Assembly: GCA_000163995.1 (NCBI GenBank)
Contig: CM000855.1
Location: 138,127 to 185,761 of the forward strand
Reading direction: 5' to 3'
DNA: 47,635 bases
DNA from: Campylobacter jejuni subsp. jejuni 414
GTDB lineage: Bacteria > Campylobacterota > Campylobacteria > Campylobacterales > Campylobacteraceae
Numbering within the stretch: position 1 is the stretch's first letter; each line of letters begins with the position of its first letter. Under the pieces are notes generated by a model that was given only the letters and a program-made list of their open reading frames with translations, had not been told where the DNA came from and did not search any database. Below, in pieces: positions 35,631 to 46,598 of this stretch. Position numbers and translations under genes: made by a program.

Positions 35631-36839
35631 TTACCAATCAATTGATTGAATTTTTCCAACTTTAAGAGGAAAATAAAAAGTCTTATTTGCATTTACACGA
35701 ATAACACCCAAAGCACTTTGCGCACCTAAATATTTGATAAATACTATACTTCCACCATCACTAGAAAATCTTGGAAATAAATTTTTTCCATTTGCTGTAA
35801 GTTGACGAATGTAATCACTATTAATTGACATCAAGTAAATATTAAAAACACCCACTTGATTTGGCTCACGACTTGAATAAACCAAAAAATCTTTATAAGT
35901 CGAAACAGCTGAATTATTTCTGCCATGAAAAACAACCTGTTCAGCACTATTACTATTTAAATCTTGCATAAAAATGTTAGGATATCCTAAGCGATCACTT
36001 ACGAATACCACTTTGCTATCATCTGACCCAATAAAATTTCCATTAACATCAATACCAGAATAATTAGTTAATTGTCTTAAATTCTTAGTATTTAAATCAT
36101 ACAAATAAACATCAGGCTGATCTTTTGGAGCCATAGTAACAAGTAGTTTACTTCCATCTGCGCTTACATCACTTGCTACAACCATACCGCCACTTGATAA
36201 AACTTTGCTAGCTTTATTGGTATTTAAATCATAACGGTATAAAGTCGGCTTATCATAATCGTAAGCTGTGTAATAAAATAAAGTTTGTTCTTTATTTCCC
36301 CATTTTGGAAATAAATTAAGCCCACCATCAACAATAATCTTTTGATAAGTTAAAGTATAATCAGTCATAATAATTTGACTTTTTTTAGAGCTAGAATTTC
36401 TCGCAATCAAAATTTTATGATCCATCCAATCAACAGGTGCAAGTCCCAAAACATTTACAGAAGCTTTAACGCTTTTATGCGCCAAAAATGGATATTGCTC
36501 CAAACCATTTAAGGTATAAGTTTGCTCTGACTTATTAGAACCACCAGCTTTTATTTTTACATTTAAGCTCAAAGTGTTACCATTTTTATTTAAAACATAT
36601 TCAAAAGTATAATTACTTTCCTCAGCTGCATTAGCAACAACTTCAAAATTTGAACTTACTTTTAAATCATTAACAATGATATTATAAAAGCTTTTCTTTA
36701 AATTCTCATCACTTAAATTTGAATTGTCTTTAACGATAATCTTTGGCAAAACTATACCAGAATTAACAATATCAATCACCGGATCTTCTGCCCAAAGAGT
36801 TCCTAAAAAGACTAAAAAAATTGCTAAAATTTTTTTCAT
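35631..36839 (-). CDS. tolB: Tol-Pal system protein TolB
   Basis: A 402-aa periplasmic protein with a signal peptide (MKKILAIFLVFLGTLWAED), an N-terminal domain to ~155 and a six-bladed beta-propeller with repeated SDGSKL / DDSKVVFVSDR / SSDGGSIVF blade motifs. It links TolA to Pal during cell constriction. It is 9 bases after tolA. Corresponds to Cj0112. Confidence 0.95.
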   Translation of the reverse strand: MKKILAIFLVFLGTLWAEDPVIDIVNSGIVLPKIIVKDNSNLSDENLKKSFYNIIVNDLKVSSNFEVVANAAEESNYTFEYVLNKNGNTLSLNVKIKAGGSNKSEQTYTLNGLEQYPFLAHKSVKASVNVLGLAPVDWMDHKILIARNSSSKKSQIIMTDYTLTYQKIIVDGGLNLFPKWGNKEQTLFYYTAYDYDKPTLYRYDLNTNKASKVLSSGGMVVASDVSADGSKLLVTMAPKDQPDVYLYDLNTKNLRQLTNYSGIDVNGNFIGSDDSKVVFVSDRLGYPNIFMQDLNSNSAEQVVFHGRNNSAVSTYKDFLVYSSREPNQVGVFNIYLMSINSDYIRQLTANGKNLFPRFSSDGGSIVFIKYLGAQSALGVIRVNANKTFYFPLKVGKIQSIDW

Positions 36840-36848
36840 TTTTTTCTC

Positions 36849-37628
36849 CTAATCAATTTTAACTTTTGCCTCATCTCTTAAATTCATGGTAATGCTTATA
36901 TTTTTATTTTGCGGAGGATAAGTAATAAATTTACCTTTTTGGCTTTCTAGAAATTCAGCCACTTTAGCATCATATAAAGGATTTCCACTTTTCTCAACTG
37001 AAGTATAACCAAATTTTCCATTTTCATCAATAAAAATTTTTACCTTAACAGAAATTTTTTCACTATTTGGGTAATACTGGGTCCATCTTTGAGTGATAAT
37101 ACGCACAACCTTCCCTAAAAATTCATCATAAATTCCAATTTTTTGTGCCTTTGTGCTTTCACCTTGCATAGAACTTTCTTCTTGAAGTAAACTGTCATTG
37201 AGTTGTTTTACAAGTTCAGAAGCTTGAGGTTTTGGAGCACTAGAAACTCCTGATTTAGCACTTGATTGAATTTTTGTGGTTTTTTCTTCTTGTATTTCTT
37301 TGATATTTCCAAAAAGCTCATTAAAATTACTCGCCTTTTGGTCAATATCTTCAGTTTTAACTGTTTTATTTGTAGTCTGGGCAAAAAGCTTTTCTATATC
37401 AACTTGTTCTGTTGGCTTTTGAATTTCTTTAAGAGTGTTGTTTTGAGTAATAAGTTGTTTTGATGGTTCAGCAAGTTCGATATCCACAAAACTATCTTTT
37501 ATATCGGTATATTGTATGGCGGGTTCAACCTCACTTATAAGTCTAAAAAAAACAAGAATTATTATACTAATGTATATTGCTAAAGCAAGTAAAAATGAAT
37601 TTAAATTGCTCAAACCATAATTTTTCAT
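36849..37628 (-). CDS. tolA: TolA/TonB-type energy transducer
   Basis: A 259-aa protein anchored by one N-terminal membrane helix (about residues 12-30), a long hydrophilic Gln/Lys/Ser-rich middle and a C-terminal TonB-like domain (KVKIFIDENGKFGYTSVEKS). Between tolR and tolB it should be the TolA of Tol-Pal; it has been labelled tonB in Campylobacter annotations. Shorter than enteric TolA (~420) because the helical middle is reduced. Corresponds to Cj0111. Confidence 0.8.
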   Translation of the reverse strand: MKNYGLSNLNSFLLALAIYISIIILVFFRLISEVEPAIQYTDIKDSFVDIELAEPSKQLITQNNTLKEIQKPTEQVDIEKLFAQTTNKTVKTEDIDQKASNFNELFGNIKEIQEEKTTKIQSSAKSGVSSAPKPQASELVKQLNDSLLQEESSMQGESTKAQKIGIYDEFLGKVVRIITQRWTQYYPNSEKISVKVKIFIDENGKFGYTSVEKSGNPLYDAKVAEFLESQKGKFITYPPQNKNISITMNLRDEAKVKID

Positions 37629-37630
37629 GA

Positions 37631-38026
37631 TTATTCAGTCTGTAAAGCAACTTTATTAAATCCTAAATTTTTTACACTTCTTAAAACTAAAATAACATCA
37701 TCGTATTTTAAACTTTTATCAGCGCGTATAAAAACCGGATCTTCGGTGTTAAATTGTGCTTTTCTTTGAGCGAGATTGTCAGCAAAACTTATAAAATCAT
37801 ATTTTTCTTGATTTAAAAAAATTTCTTTTTTTGCATTAATACTGATAATTAAGCTTTTAACAGTTGGAGCGCTAGTATTTTTTTGACTACCTTGTGGAAG
37901 ATTAATTTTTTCCTCATAAGTAATGCTTGGGGCTGTTACCATTAAAATCGCAAGCAAAACAAGCATAATATCCACTAAAGGTGTGATATTAAGCTCAGGT
38001 TTTTCATCATCAAATGGCATTTTCAA
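37631..38026 (-). CDS. tolR: TolR/ExbD-type proton-channel subunit
   Basis: 131 aa with one membrane helix (about 16-36) containing the conserved proton-pathway Asp in ITPLVDIMLVLLAI, then a periplasmic domain ending in the usual VLRSVKNLGFNKVAL. It works with TolQ to energise TolA. The gene context (Tol-Pal) favours TolR over ExbD. Two bases after tolQ, two before tolA. Corresponds to Cj0110 (annotated exbD). Confidence 0.88.
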   Translation of the reverse strand: MKMPFDDEKPELNITPLVDIMLVLLAILMVTAPSITYEEKINLPQGSQKNTSAPTVKSLIISINAKKEIFLNQEKYDFISFADNLAQRKAQFNTEDPVFIRADKSLKYDDVILVLRSVKNLGFNKVALQTE

Positions 38027-38028
38027 CC

Positions 38029-38583
38029 TTATTTACTAGAACTTATAACTTTTATCTCACTATCAATGATGCTTAAAAGTTCAAAAGCTTTTCTTTTAAT
38101 GATGAGATGAAATGTATAAGCAGGAATTGCTACTAAAATACCACAACCTGTAGCAACTAAAGCTTCACTGATTTTAGGAGCTATAATGCTTAAAGAATTT
38201 TGAGTTCCAAGTCCACCAAAGGTTTCAAGTATAGAAATAACTGTTCCAAAAAGGCCTATAAAAGGTGAAGTTGAAGCTATGATACTAAGCCAAGTAAGTC
38301 CAGTAGAAGCACGGCGACTTGCTAAATTTTTATAGATTTCTAAATGATTTAAAGTTGTATCATTACACTTTCTTAAAATAGAATCAGTATGACTTAAATC
38401 TTTCTCACCTAAAAGCAAAATTTCTAAACTTTCTTTTTCTTTACTTTTCCATGTAGCTAAATAAGTCAATTTAGCAAATAAAATACTAAATGCTAAAATA
38501 AAATATAAAGAAAGCCACAATAAAACTATGTAAGTAATTATACTTGAGCTATTGAAAAAATGAAATATAGCTTCAAAATTCAT
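38029..38583 (-). CDS. tolQ: TolQ/ExbB-type proton-channel subunit
   Basis: A 184-aa protein with three membrane helices (about 15-38, 100-125 and 140-163) and the family stretch GLTWLSIIASTSPFIGLFGTV followed by EALVATGCGILVAIPAY. It makes the proton-conducting pentamer with TolR. Its ATG shares a base with the atpC stop, so it is cotranscribed with ATP synthase. Corresponds to Cj0109 (annotated exbB). Confidence 0.9.
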   Translation of the reverse strand: MNFEAIFHFFNSSSIITYIVLLWLSLYFILAFSILFAKLTYLATWKSKEKESLEILLLGEKDLSHTDSILRKCNDTTLNHLEIYKNLASRRASTGLTWLSIIASTSPFIGLFGTVISILETFGGLGTQNSLSIIAPKISEALVATGCGILVAIPAYTFHLIIKRKAFELLSIIDSEIKVISSSK

Positions 38584-38972
38584 TAATGCATCCTTGCATT
38601 ATCAAGTTTTGAAAAAGTTGCCGCTAAAGCTACATTATCAGAACTCATAGATTTAATCAAATCTTTTGCTTGGGCAAGATTTTTTTCAATCTCACTTTCA
38701 TTACTTCCGCAAACCCAAACTGCACCTTTTGCCAACACACAAATTTTATCCTCATCTACCTTTACATGTCCCGAATCAATGGCGATTAATTCATGATTTA
38801 AATCAGCTTTTTCAATATCAATTACCCCAGATTTTAAAGAAGAAACTAAAGCAGCATGTCCTTTAAGCACTCCAAATTCTCCTTCGCTACCTGGAAAAGT
38901 AACAGATTTTACTTCTCCTTGATAGATTAAACCTAAAGGTGTAACTATTTCGAAATTAATCAAATCATTCAT
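38583..38972 (-). CDS. atpC: ATP synthase epsilon subunit
   Basis: A 129-aa F1 epsilon subunit: the N-terminal beta sandwich (FEIVTPLGLIYQGEVKSVTFPGSEGEFGVL) is complete, followed by a helical tail that can inhibit the enzyme. Last of the atp genes, 4 bases after atpD. Corresponds to Cj0108. Confidence 0.95.
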   Translation of the reverse strand: MNDLINFEIVTPLGLIYQGEVKSVTFPGSEGEFGVLKGHAALVSSLKSGVIDIEKADLNHELIAIDSGHVKVDEDKICVLAKGAVWVCGSNESEIEKNLAQAKDLIKSMSSDNVALAATFSKLDNARMH

Positions 38973-38976
38973 AAAA

Positions 38977-40377
<1,401 letters not shown>

Positions 40378-40398
40378 TTATCTTCTCCTTAAATTTTA

Positions 40399-41283
40399 CT
40401 ATTTCATTGATTCAACACCACTGATAATTTCTATAAGTTCAGTGGTAATAGACTCTTGTCTTGCCTTGTTATAAGCTAAATTTAATTGTTTCACTCTCAC
40501 TTTTGCATTATTGGTTGCATTATCCATAGCCTGCATTCTAGCGCTATGTTCTGCCGCTAAAGAATCAATTAACGCATAATACATATTATACTCAAAATAT
40601 GTTTTCATTAAATCTTCCAAAAGCTCAGTTCCTTCTGGTTCAAGCTCTAAAAGAGAATTATGAGTCTGTTCGATACTCTTTGGTTCAACTGGAATAAGAT
40701 GATTAATTTTAAGCTCTTGAGTAATCATATTTTTATAACCATTATGCACTAAAATTACTTCATCCGTATTTCCATTTAGAAAATCATCTACAGCAGTATG
40801 AATTACTTCACATGCTTTCTCATAATCAGGACTAGAACTAAGATGAAAATACTTCTCTAACAATTCTACTTTTTGAAAATTAAAATACTCAATTCCGGTT
40901 TTACCTATAGCTCTAAGACGAATATTGATATTTTTTACTTTATATTCTTTTAGCATTTCACTTACTGCTTTTAAAGTTTTAACATTAAAACCGCCACACA
41001 AACCTTTATCTGCAGTAATAAATATTAAATCTACGGTTTTAATTTGTTCTTTTTTATGAAACAAAGATAAACGCGTATCATCTTCATTGTGAACAATTTT
41101 GTTAATTTGAAATGAAATTTCACTCAAAATTTCATCGATTTTTTGTGCATAAATTTTTGATCTTTTAGCTGCTTCTTCTGCTTTTTTCAGTTTAGCAGTA
41201 GAAACTAATTTCATAGCATTAGTCGTCTTTTGTGTATTGTGAACACTTTTAATTTTTCTTTTAATTTCTTTTAAATTAGACAT
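40399..41283 (-). CDS. atpG: ATP synthase gamma subunit
   Basis: A 294-aa rotor shaft of F1. The N-terminal helix ([24 protein letters not shown]) and the C-terminal helix ([19 protein letters not shown]) are the conserved coiled coil that turns inside alpha3beta3; [12 protein letters not shown] is the family signature. 24 bases before atpD. Corresponds to Cj0106. Confidence 0.97.
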   Translation of the reverse strand: MSNLKEIKRKIKSVHNTQKTTNAMKLVSTAKLKKAEEAAKRSKIYAQKIDEILSEISFQINKIVHNEDDTRLSLFHKKEQIKTVDLIFITADKGLCGGFNVKTLKAVSEMLKEYKVKNINIRLRAIGKTGIEYFNFQKVELLEKYFHLSSSPDYEKACEVIHTAVDDFLNGNTDEVILVHNGYKNMITQELKINHLIPVEPKSIEQTHNSLLELEPEGTELLEDLMKTYFEYNMYYALIDSLAAEHSARMQAMDNATNNAKVRVKQLNLAYNKARQESITTELIEIISGVESMK

Positions 41284-41291
41284 AAAAGACC

Positions 41292-42797
41292 TTATAAATG
41301 ATTTGCTTTAAACTCATTAATGGCTTTAGCTAGCTTTTCTTCTAATTCAGAATCTAAAGCTTTTTTAGAACGAATTTGCTCAAAAATATCTGGATGTTTT
41401 GATTCAATAAAAAGATAAATTCCATCTTCAAATTCCTTAATCTTAGAAACAGCAATATCATCTAAGAAGCCTTTAGTTCCTGCAAAAATTAAAACCACTT
41501 GTTTTTCAACACTAAGTGGAGAATAAGGTGGTTGTTTTAAAAGCTCAACCATTCTTTGACCGCGTTCAAGTTGCTTTCTACTTGCTTCATCTAAATCACT
41601 TGCAAATTGCGCAAAAGCCTGAAGTTCTCTATATTGAGCAAGATCAAGTCTTAATGTACCTGAAACCTGTTTTGTAGCTTTTATTTGAGCAGCACCACCT
41701 ACACGAGATACTGATAAACCAACGTTAATTGCAGGGCGAATTCCTGAGTTAAACAAATCAGTTTCTAAGAAAATTTGTCCATCAGTAATTGAAATAACAT
41801 TAGTTGGGATATAAGCAGAAACATCTCCTGCTTGTGTTTCAATTATTGGTAACGCTGTTAAAGAACCTGCACCCAATTCATCATTTAGCTTGCTTGCTCT
41901 TTCAAGCAATCTTGAATGAAGATAAAAAACATCCCCTGGATAAGCTTCACGACCTGGGGGACGGCGTAAAATTAAAGACATTTCACGATAAGCTACAGCA
42001 TGCTTACTCAAATCATCATAAACAATTAAAGCATGTTTTGCATTATCCCTAAAAAATTCACCCATGGTTACACCGGTATATGGAGCTAAATATTGTAAAG
42101 CTGCAGAATCTGAAGCGCCAGCATTTACAACAATGCTATATTCCATAGCACCATGTTCTTCAAGTCTTTTAACCACTTGTGCAACTGTACTTTGCTTTTG
42201 TCCAATTGCAACATATATACAGATAACACCCTGACCTCTTTGAGATATAATAGTATCAACAGCAACAGTAGTTTTACCTGTTTGTCTATCACCTATGATA
42301 AGCTCTCTTTGGCCACGACCAATTGGTACAAGTGTATCAATAGCTTTAATTCCTGTATGCAAAGGCTCGTGAACGCTTTTTCTAGCCATGATACCTTTTG
42401 CTTTTTCTTCAACAAAACGATATTCATTAGTATTAATTACACCTTTAGCATCAATTGGTTCACCTAAAGCATTTACAACACGACCAATTAAAGCCTCACC
42501 TACTGGAACTTTAAGTAATTTTTTAAGTCTTTTTACAGAAGCACCTTCTTTTAAACCCTCTCCTTTTCCAAGTATAACAATACCTACATTTGACTCTTCA
42601 AGGTTTAAGGCCATTCCTTTATCGCCATTTTCAAATTCTACCATTTCTCCAGCCATAATATTCTTAAGTCCATATACCTTAGCAACACCATCAGCTACAG
42701 AAATAATCTTTCCTGTTTCTTCAATTTCAAGATTTAAATCAAAATTTTCAATTCTTTCTTTAATTATTGAACTGATCTCATCAGCTTTAAATTTCAT
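41292..42797 (-). CDS. atpA: ATP synthase alpha subunit
   Basis: A 501-aa non-catalytic nucleotide-binding subunit of F1. Walker A GDRQTGKT is at 169-176, with [25 protein letters not shown] (split: [11 protein letters not shown] and [10 protein letters not shown]-type motif) and a C-terminal helical domain ending in the KANHL tail. Eight bases precede atpG. Corresponds to Cj0105. Confidence 0.98.
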   Translation of the reverse strand: MKFKADEISSIIKERIENFDLNLEIEETGKIISVADGVAKVYGLKNIMAGEMVEFENGDKGMALNLEESNVGIVILGKGEGLKEGASVKRLKKLLKVPVGEALIGRVVNALGEPIDAKGVINTNEYRFVEEKAKGIMARKSVHEPLHTGIKAIDTLVPIGRGQRELIIGDRQTGKTTVAVDTIISQRGQGVICIYVAIGQKQSTVAQVVKRLEEHGAMEYSIVVNAGASDSAALQYLAPYTGVTMGEFFRDNAKHALIVYDDLSKHAVAYREMSLILRRPPGREAYPGDVFYLHSRLLERASKLNDELGAGSLTALPIIETQAGDVSAYIPTNVISITDGQIFLETDLFNSGIRPAINVGLSVSRVGGAAQIKATKQVSGTLRLDLAQYRELQAFAQFASDLDEASRKQLERGQRMVELLKQPPYSPLSVEKQVVLIFAGTKGFLDDIAVSKIKEFEDGIYLFIESKHPDIFEQIRSKKALDSELEEKLAKAINEFKANHL

Positions 42798-42810
42798 TTA
42801 CTTTTTCTCC

Positions 42811-43332
42811 TTAGATAATTTTCAGTATATATTCGTTTAGCTTATTTTGAAAAGCTTTCATAGAAAAAGAAAGTTTATAACCTAATTCTTCTAATTCTAT
42901 TTTAACACTATTATCTTGACTGATTTTATTATTTAATTTAATATTTGCATCAAATTTTTTGTTAAGTTTTGTTTCAAGATCTTTAAGACTCTCTTGACTC
43001 AGATTCTCTTTAGAATATACAATACCAACAAAAATATTTTCTTTAAAAGCCCTTTGTCTTTCAAGCTCTTTAACTATCTGAGGAATGCATTTTAATCTTG
43101 AATTTTCAATCAAAAGTCTTAAAAAATTTTGAAAACTAGAATTCTTAATATCAAAAAAAGAATCAAGAAATTCTATCTTTCTTTCTTTTCTAATTTCGTG
43201 AGATTCTATAATATTTTTAAATTTTGGTAAAACAAAAGCAGAATTTAAAATACACAAATTCTGATAAAAATCATTTATATCGGCTCTTGAAGCTATTGCT
43301 TTTGCATATCTTCTTGCAATTATATTTTTCAT
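42811..43332 (-). CDS. atpH: ATP synthase delta subunit
   Basis: A 173-aa stator subunit joining the top of F1 to the b stalk. The start (IARRYAKAI) and the helical bundle fit the family; the C-terminal region is divergent but has the usual length. It lies between atpF and atpA with 2- and 13-base gaps. Corresponds to Cj0104. Confidence 0.93.
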   Translation of the reverse strand: MKNIIARRYAKAIASRADINDFYQNLCILNSAFVLPKFKNIIESHEIRKERKIEFLDSFFDIKNSSFQNFLRLLIENSRLKCIPQIVKELERQRAFKENIFVGIVYSKENLSQESLKDLETKLNKKFDANIKLNNKISQDNSVKIELEELGYKLSFSMKAFQNKLNEYILKII

Positions 43333-43334
43333 AT

Positions 43335-43838
43335 TTAAGACACCTTCTTCATCATAAGTTCTATTATTTCACTCTGTTTTAATGTCGTATTTGGATCGGC
43401 AAAAATTTCATTTAAAGTATCCGATACTAATTCTTTTTCCATTTTTCTAAATTCATAATCTTTTTGCTCTTCAAAATGTTTTTGAAGTAAATCCAACTCA
43501 TCTTGAGTTTCTTTCTTAATATTTTGAACTAAAATTTCAGCTTCTTTTTTTGCTATAACTAAAGCAGCAGTAGCATTTGCTTTGGCTTCTTCAAGTTTTT
43601 TCATTGTATCTAATTTCTTAGCTTTACTTTCTAAAAGTTTTTTTTGAATTTCATCAAGCTTAGAAGAAATTTTTACAATACGATTTTTGTAAAAATTTTT
43701 AAATGGAGTTGCAATAAAATAATACAATATAGCCACAAAAATTAGAAAATTAATAGTCCTTGGAATAATATCATATTCTCCGCTACCATTTGATGCACCA
43801 AAAGCATATAAGGGTAGAATAAAAAATAACTTACTCAA
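43335..43838 (-). CDS. atpF: ATP synthase b subunit, signal-peptide-like N-terminus
   Basis: 167 aa from a TTG at 43836-43838. The N-terminus SKLFFILPLYAFGAS looks like a cleavable or extra membrane segment, followed by a second hydrophobic helix (about 28-46) and a long coiled coil of the peripheral stalk. Such two-segment b subunits are known in epsilonproteobacteria. The ribosome site is a G9 run plus AGAG directly before the TTG, which is unusual and leaves only a short spacer. Upstream in-frame codons run into TAG, so no longer start is available. Corresponds to Cj0103. Confidence 0.9.
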   Translation of the reverse strand: MSKLFFILPLYAFGASNGSGEYDIIPRTINFLIFVAILYYFIATPFKNFYKNRIVKISSKLDEIQKKLLESKAKKLDTMKKLEEAKANATAALVIAKKEAEILVQNIKKETQDELDLLQKHFEEQKDYEFRKMEKELVSDTLNEIFADPNTTLKQSEIIELMMKKVS

Positions 43839-43842
43839 CTCT

Positions 43843-43851
43843 CCCCCCCCC
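43843..43851 (-). repeat. Homopolymeric G9 tract in the atpF'-atpF gap
   Basis: Nine G's on the coding strand lie between the atpF' TAA (43854-43856) and the atpF TTG start. They form most of the Shine-Dalgarno region of atpF, so a change in tract length would alter its strength or spacing rather than the reading frame. Confidence 0.85.
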
Positions 43852-43853
43852 TA

Positions 43854-44279
43854 TTAAATTTTCTTTATGTTATTTTGCAAAGCTTGCTTAAACTCAGGTA
43901 AATGCATTTTTAAATGTTCTTGTAATTCTTGTTTTTGAACAGCTAAATCTGCATAAAAACTGGCCATACTTCTTTCTAATTCTTCTTTTTTACTTCTAAG
44001 AATTTGCTCCGCCTCTTCTTTAGCACTAGCTATAGCACTTTGTTTAATTTTTTGAATTTCTTTTCTAGTGTTAATATGAATTGTTTCTAACTCATCATTT
44101 ACACCTAAAACTTCTTGAGAATTTTCTTTTACCTTATTCTCATCATTTTTTATAGAATCATTTCTTTCATCCATAAATTTCAAAAGTGGCTTATATAGCA
44201 TACTGTTTAAAATAACTACCATAGCTAAAAAAATAGCTATGGTAGCAAGTATCATAGAAGGATGCATATCTTCAAACAT
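43854..44279 (-). CDS. atpF': ATP synthase b' subunit
   Basis: A 141-aa second b-type stalk subunit with one N-terminal membrane helix (about 8-30, SMILATIAIFLAMVVILNSM) and a long coiled coil. Having both b and b' is normal for this lineage and resembles photosynthetic bacteria. First gene of the atp run; the promoter is at 44313. Corresponds to Cj0102. Confidence 0.92.
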   Translation of the reverse strand: MFEDMHPSMILATIAIFLAMVVILNSMLYKPLLKFMDERNDSIKNDENKVKENSQEVLGVNDELETIHINTRKEIQKIKQSAIASAKEEAEQILRSKKEELERSMASFYADLAVQKQELQEHLKMHLPEFKQALQNNIKKI

Positions 44280-44293
44280 AACATTTCCCCTTT

Positions 44294-44307
44294 TTAGAAT
44301 TTTCTAA
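44294..44307. promoter_or_regulatory. Hairpin in the atp operon leader
   Basis: TTAGAA and TTCTAA form a 6-bp stem around TT, flanked by CCCC and GGG that could extend it across a small bulge. It lies just downstream of the -10 box and upstream of the atpF' ribosome site, so it may affect early translation of the atp transcript. Confidence 0.35.
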
Positions 44308-44312
44308 GGGCT

Positions 44313-44318
44313 ATTTTA
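44313..44318 (-). promoter_or_regulatory. -10 box (TAAAAT) of the atp operon
   Basis: On the minus strand TTTTTTATGGTAAAATAG fits the Campylobacter pattern of a T-run followed by a near-consensus -10. It lies in the 61-base gap between parB and atpF', about 34 bases before the ATG. Readthrough from parA-parB is also possible. Confidence 0.45.
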
Positions 44319-44340
44319 CCATAAAAAACTAAGATTTTGG

Positions 44341-45177
44341 TTAAAGCTTTTCGAGCATTTTGATTAGTTTTTTAATTTTATCTATATTTTCTAAATGAAT
44401 TACAAAATCATTGTTTTTATTTTTACAATCAAATCCAAGATGATTTAGTATTTGTTTTAATTTTTTTATTTCATCTTCAAATTCTTGGTTAGATAAATTT
44501 TCATTATTTTTTATTTTTTTAACTATTTTTTCAGTATCTCTAACATTAAGCTTTTGACCTATTATACTATCAACTAACATTCTTTCATCTTTTTGATCTA
44601 AACCAACCAAAACCTTAGCATGACCTTGAGAGATTTTTCCAGAAGCAATCAACTCTTGAGTTCTAATATCTAAATTCAAGAGTCTTAAAGTATTTGTTAT
44701 TTGAGTGCGAGATTTATGAATAAGTTCTGCTAAATTCTCTTGAGTAATTTTATAAACTTGCATCAAATCCTTATAAGAATTAGCAAGTTCAATAGGATTT
44801 AAATTCTCTCTTTGTATATTTTCAATAAGAGCTAATTCTCTAAGCTTATTCTCATCAATATCAGCAATAAAAGCTAAAATTTCTTTTTTTCCTAATGCCT
44901 TCACTGCTCTTAAACGACGTTCTCCGGCAACCAAAATAAATTTATCATTTTTCTTAAATACAATAATAGGCTGAATAAGCCCAAATTCTTTGATAGAATT
45001 AGCAAGCTCATCTAAAGCTTCTTGATCAAAATTCTTTCTTGGTTGAAATGGATTAGGTGAAATTTTATCAATTTCTATCATAGTGCTTTGATTTTTATCA
45101 AAACCCAATTCTTTACTGTAAATAGTATCCATATCACTGATTAAACTACTTAAACCTCTGTCTTTATTTAACCCCAT
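44341..45177 (-). CDS. parB: Chromosome partitioning protein ParB (Spo0J family)
   Basis: A 278-aa CTPase-type DNA-binding protein. The N-terminal domain has FQPRKNFDQEALDELANSIKEFG, GERRLRA (CTP/parS clamp) and ENIQRENLNPIELA, followed by a helix-turn-helix around KSRTQITNTLRLLNL, then a C-terminal dimer domain. It spreads from parS near the origin. Three bases after parA. Corresponds to Cj0101. Confidence 0.96.
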   Translation of the reverse strand: MGLNKDRGLSSLISDMDTIYSKELGFDKNQSTMIEIDKISPNPFQPRKNFDQEALDELANSIKEFGLIQPIIVFKKNDKFILVAGERRLRAVKALGKKEILAFIADIDENKLRELALIENIQRENLNPIELANSYKDLMQVYKITQENLAELIHKSRTQITNTLRLLNLDIRTQELIASGKISQGHAKVLVGLDQKDERMLVDSIIGQKLNVRDTEKIVKKIKNNENLSNQEFEDEIKKLKQILNHLGFDCKNKNNDFVIHLENIDKIKKLIKMLEKL

Positions 45178-45180
45178 TAA

Positions 45181-45966
45181 TTATCCTAATATAGAATACG
45201 CCAAATTTTGATAAGCAACAGAACCTGGGGATTTAATATCATAAAGAATTATAGGCTTTCCAAAACTTGGACTTTCTGCAAGTTTTACATTGCGAGGGAT
45301 CACAATAAAATCATCTTCGTCTCCATTAATGGTAAAAAGTTGTTTTTTAAAATTCTGTTTTAAATCATCTACAACATCTTTAGAAAGATTATTTTGAGAA
45401 CTATACATTGTCGGCAAAAATCCACGAACTTTGAGCTTAGGATTAATAGTTTTTTTGATAATTTTAATTGTATTTAAAACCATTGCTACCCCTTCAAGCG
45501 CATAAAACTCACATTGTATAGGGATAATTACACTATCGCTGGCTGCAAAAGCATTTATAGTGATACTTCCAAGAGCAGGTGGAGAATCAATAATGATAAA
45601 ATCATATTCATCAATCACTTCTTGAATTTGATTTTTAAGCAACATTTTTTTCTCATTATTTTCACCTTTAGCAAGTTCTTGCTCTATACCTACAAGACCT
45701 ATATTTGAAGGAGCTAAATGAAGTTGTGGTAATTCTGTTTTTAAAATAATATCTGAAAGCTTTTTTCTGCCTATAAAAACATGGTAAATATTATATTCAT
45801 AATTATTACGATTAAAACCAAGTCCTGTGGTAGCATTTGCTTGAGGATCAACATCAATCAAAAGCACTTTTTTTTCTGCTACTGCTAAAGAAGCAGCTAA
45901 ATTTACCGCCGTGGTTGTTTTACCAACCCCACCTTTTTGATTTGCTATTGTAATAATTTCGCTCAT
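45181..45966 (-). CDS. parA: Chromosome partitioning ATPase ParA (Soj)
   Basis: A 261-aa deviant Walker ATPase: NQKGGVGKTTTAVNLA with the signature Lys11 and Lys16, VLLIDVDPQANAT (Walker A'), and FIIIDSPPALG (Walker B). It segregates ParB-bound origins. The start overlaps the birA stop as ATGA. Corresponds to Cj0100. Confidence 0.96.
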   Translation of the reverse strand: MSEIITIANQKGGVGKTTTAVNLAASLAVAEKKVLLIDVDPQANATTGLGFNRNNYEYNIYHVFIGRKKLSDIILKTELPQLHLAPSNIGLVGIEQELAKGENNEKKMLLKNQIQEVIDEYDFIIIDSPPALGSITINAFAASDSVIIPIQCEFYALEGVAMVLNTIKIIKKTINPKLKVRGFLPTMYSSQNNLSKDVVDDLKQNFKKQLFTINGDEDDFIVIPRNVKLAESPSFGKPIILYDIKSPGSVAYQNLAYSILG

Positions 45967-46598
45967 CTTAAACTATACACCCTTTTATCACCTAGTAAAA
46001 TTGAACCATCTTCATACAAAAAAGAATTTTCAAGCGAAAAAACTTTGCCTTCGTGATGGACGCTAAATTTTCTTGATTTTTCAAATTCTAACATATACTT
46101 GCTAAAAATATTCTTCCATAAAAATTTTTTTTCTACTTTTTGCAAAAACTTGCTCACTAAATCTTTAAGCGAAATTTCTATATCACATAAAGCTGTATTT
46201 TGAGGTGCGAATTTAAGATTTAAACCCATACCTCCTATAATAAAATTTGAAATTTTGGCACTTATAACACCTCCAGCTTTTTTATCATACAAATATAAAT
46301 CATTAGGCCATTTAAGCCAAATTTTAGAATCTTTTTCCTGTAAAACTTCTTTGAGCAAATAAGCAAAATAAATGCTCACAGAAGCCAAAGGTAAGTCTTG
46401 AGGTAAATCTTCTTCTTTAATGCAAAAAGAAAGATGTAAATTTCCTTTAGAGCTTTGCCAAGAATTTTCTCTACTTCCAACTCCATTTGTTTGTTCTAAA
46501 GCATAAATAGCAAAATTTTCATCGATCTTTCCACTGCGTATTTGCTCGCATAAAAAAAGATGGGTTGAATCTATTCTTTCAACACAAACTATCTGCAC
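45963..46598 (-). CDS. birA: Biotin--[acetyl-CoA-carboxylase] ligase BirA (no HTH domain)
   Basis: A 211-aa enzyme attaching biotin to AccB. The biotin-AMP loop is GVGSREN (39-45) in place of the usual GRGRRGR, with KWPNDLYL and GGVISAKISNFIIGGMGLNL following. There is no N-terminal helix-turn-helix, so it is the non-repressor class. It overlaps fmt by 20 bases. Corresponds to Cj0099. Confidence 0.9.
   Translation of the reverse strand: MQIVCVERIDSTHLFLCEQIRSGKIDENFAIYALEQTNGVGSRENSWQSSKGNLHLSFCIKEEDLPQDLPLASVSIYFAYLLKEVLQEKDSKIWLKWPNDLYLYDKKAGGVISAKISNFIIGGMGLNLKFAPQNTALCDIEISLKDLVSKFLQKVEKKFLWKNIFSKYMLEFEKSRKFSVHHEGKVFSLENSFLYEDGSILLGDKRVYSLR

Noticed and set aside
42388-42840. Plus-strand 150-aa reading frame
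   Set aside because: Antisense to atpA; low-complexity Ser/Pro-rich product typical of a shadow frame.
44341-45966. A parS site near parA-parB
   Set aside because: I looked for the 16-bp GTTTCAC-GTGAAAC type sequence by eye and found none in the window.
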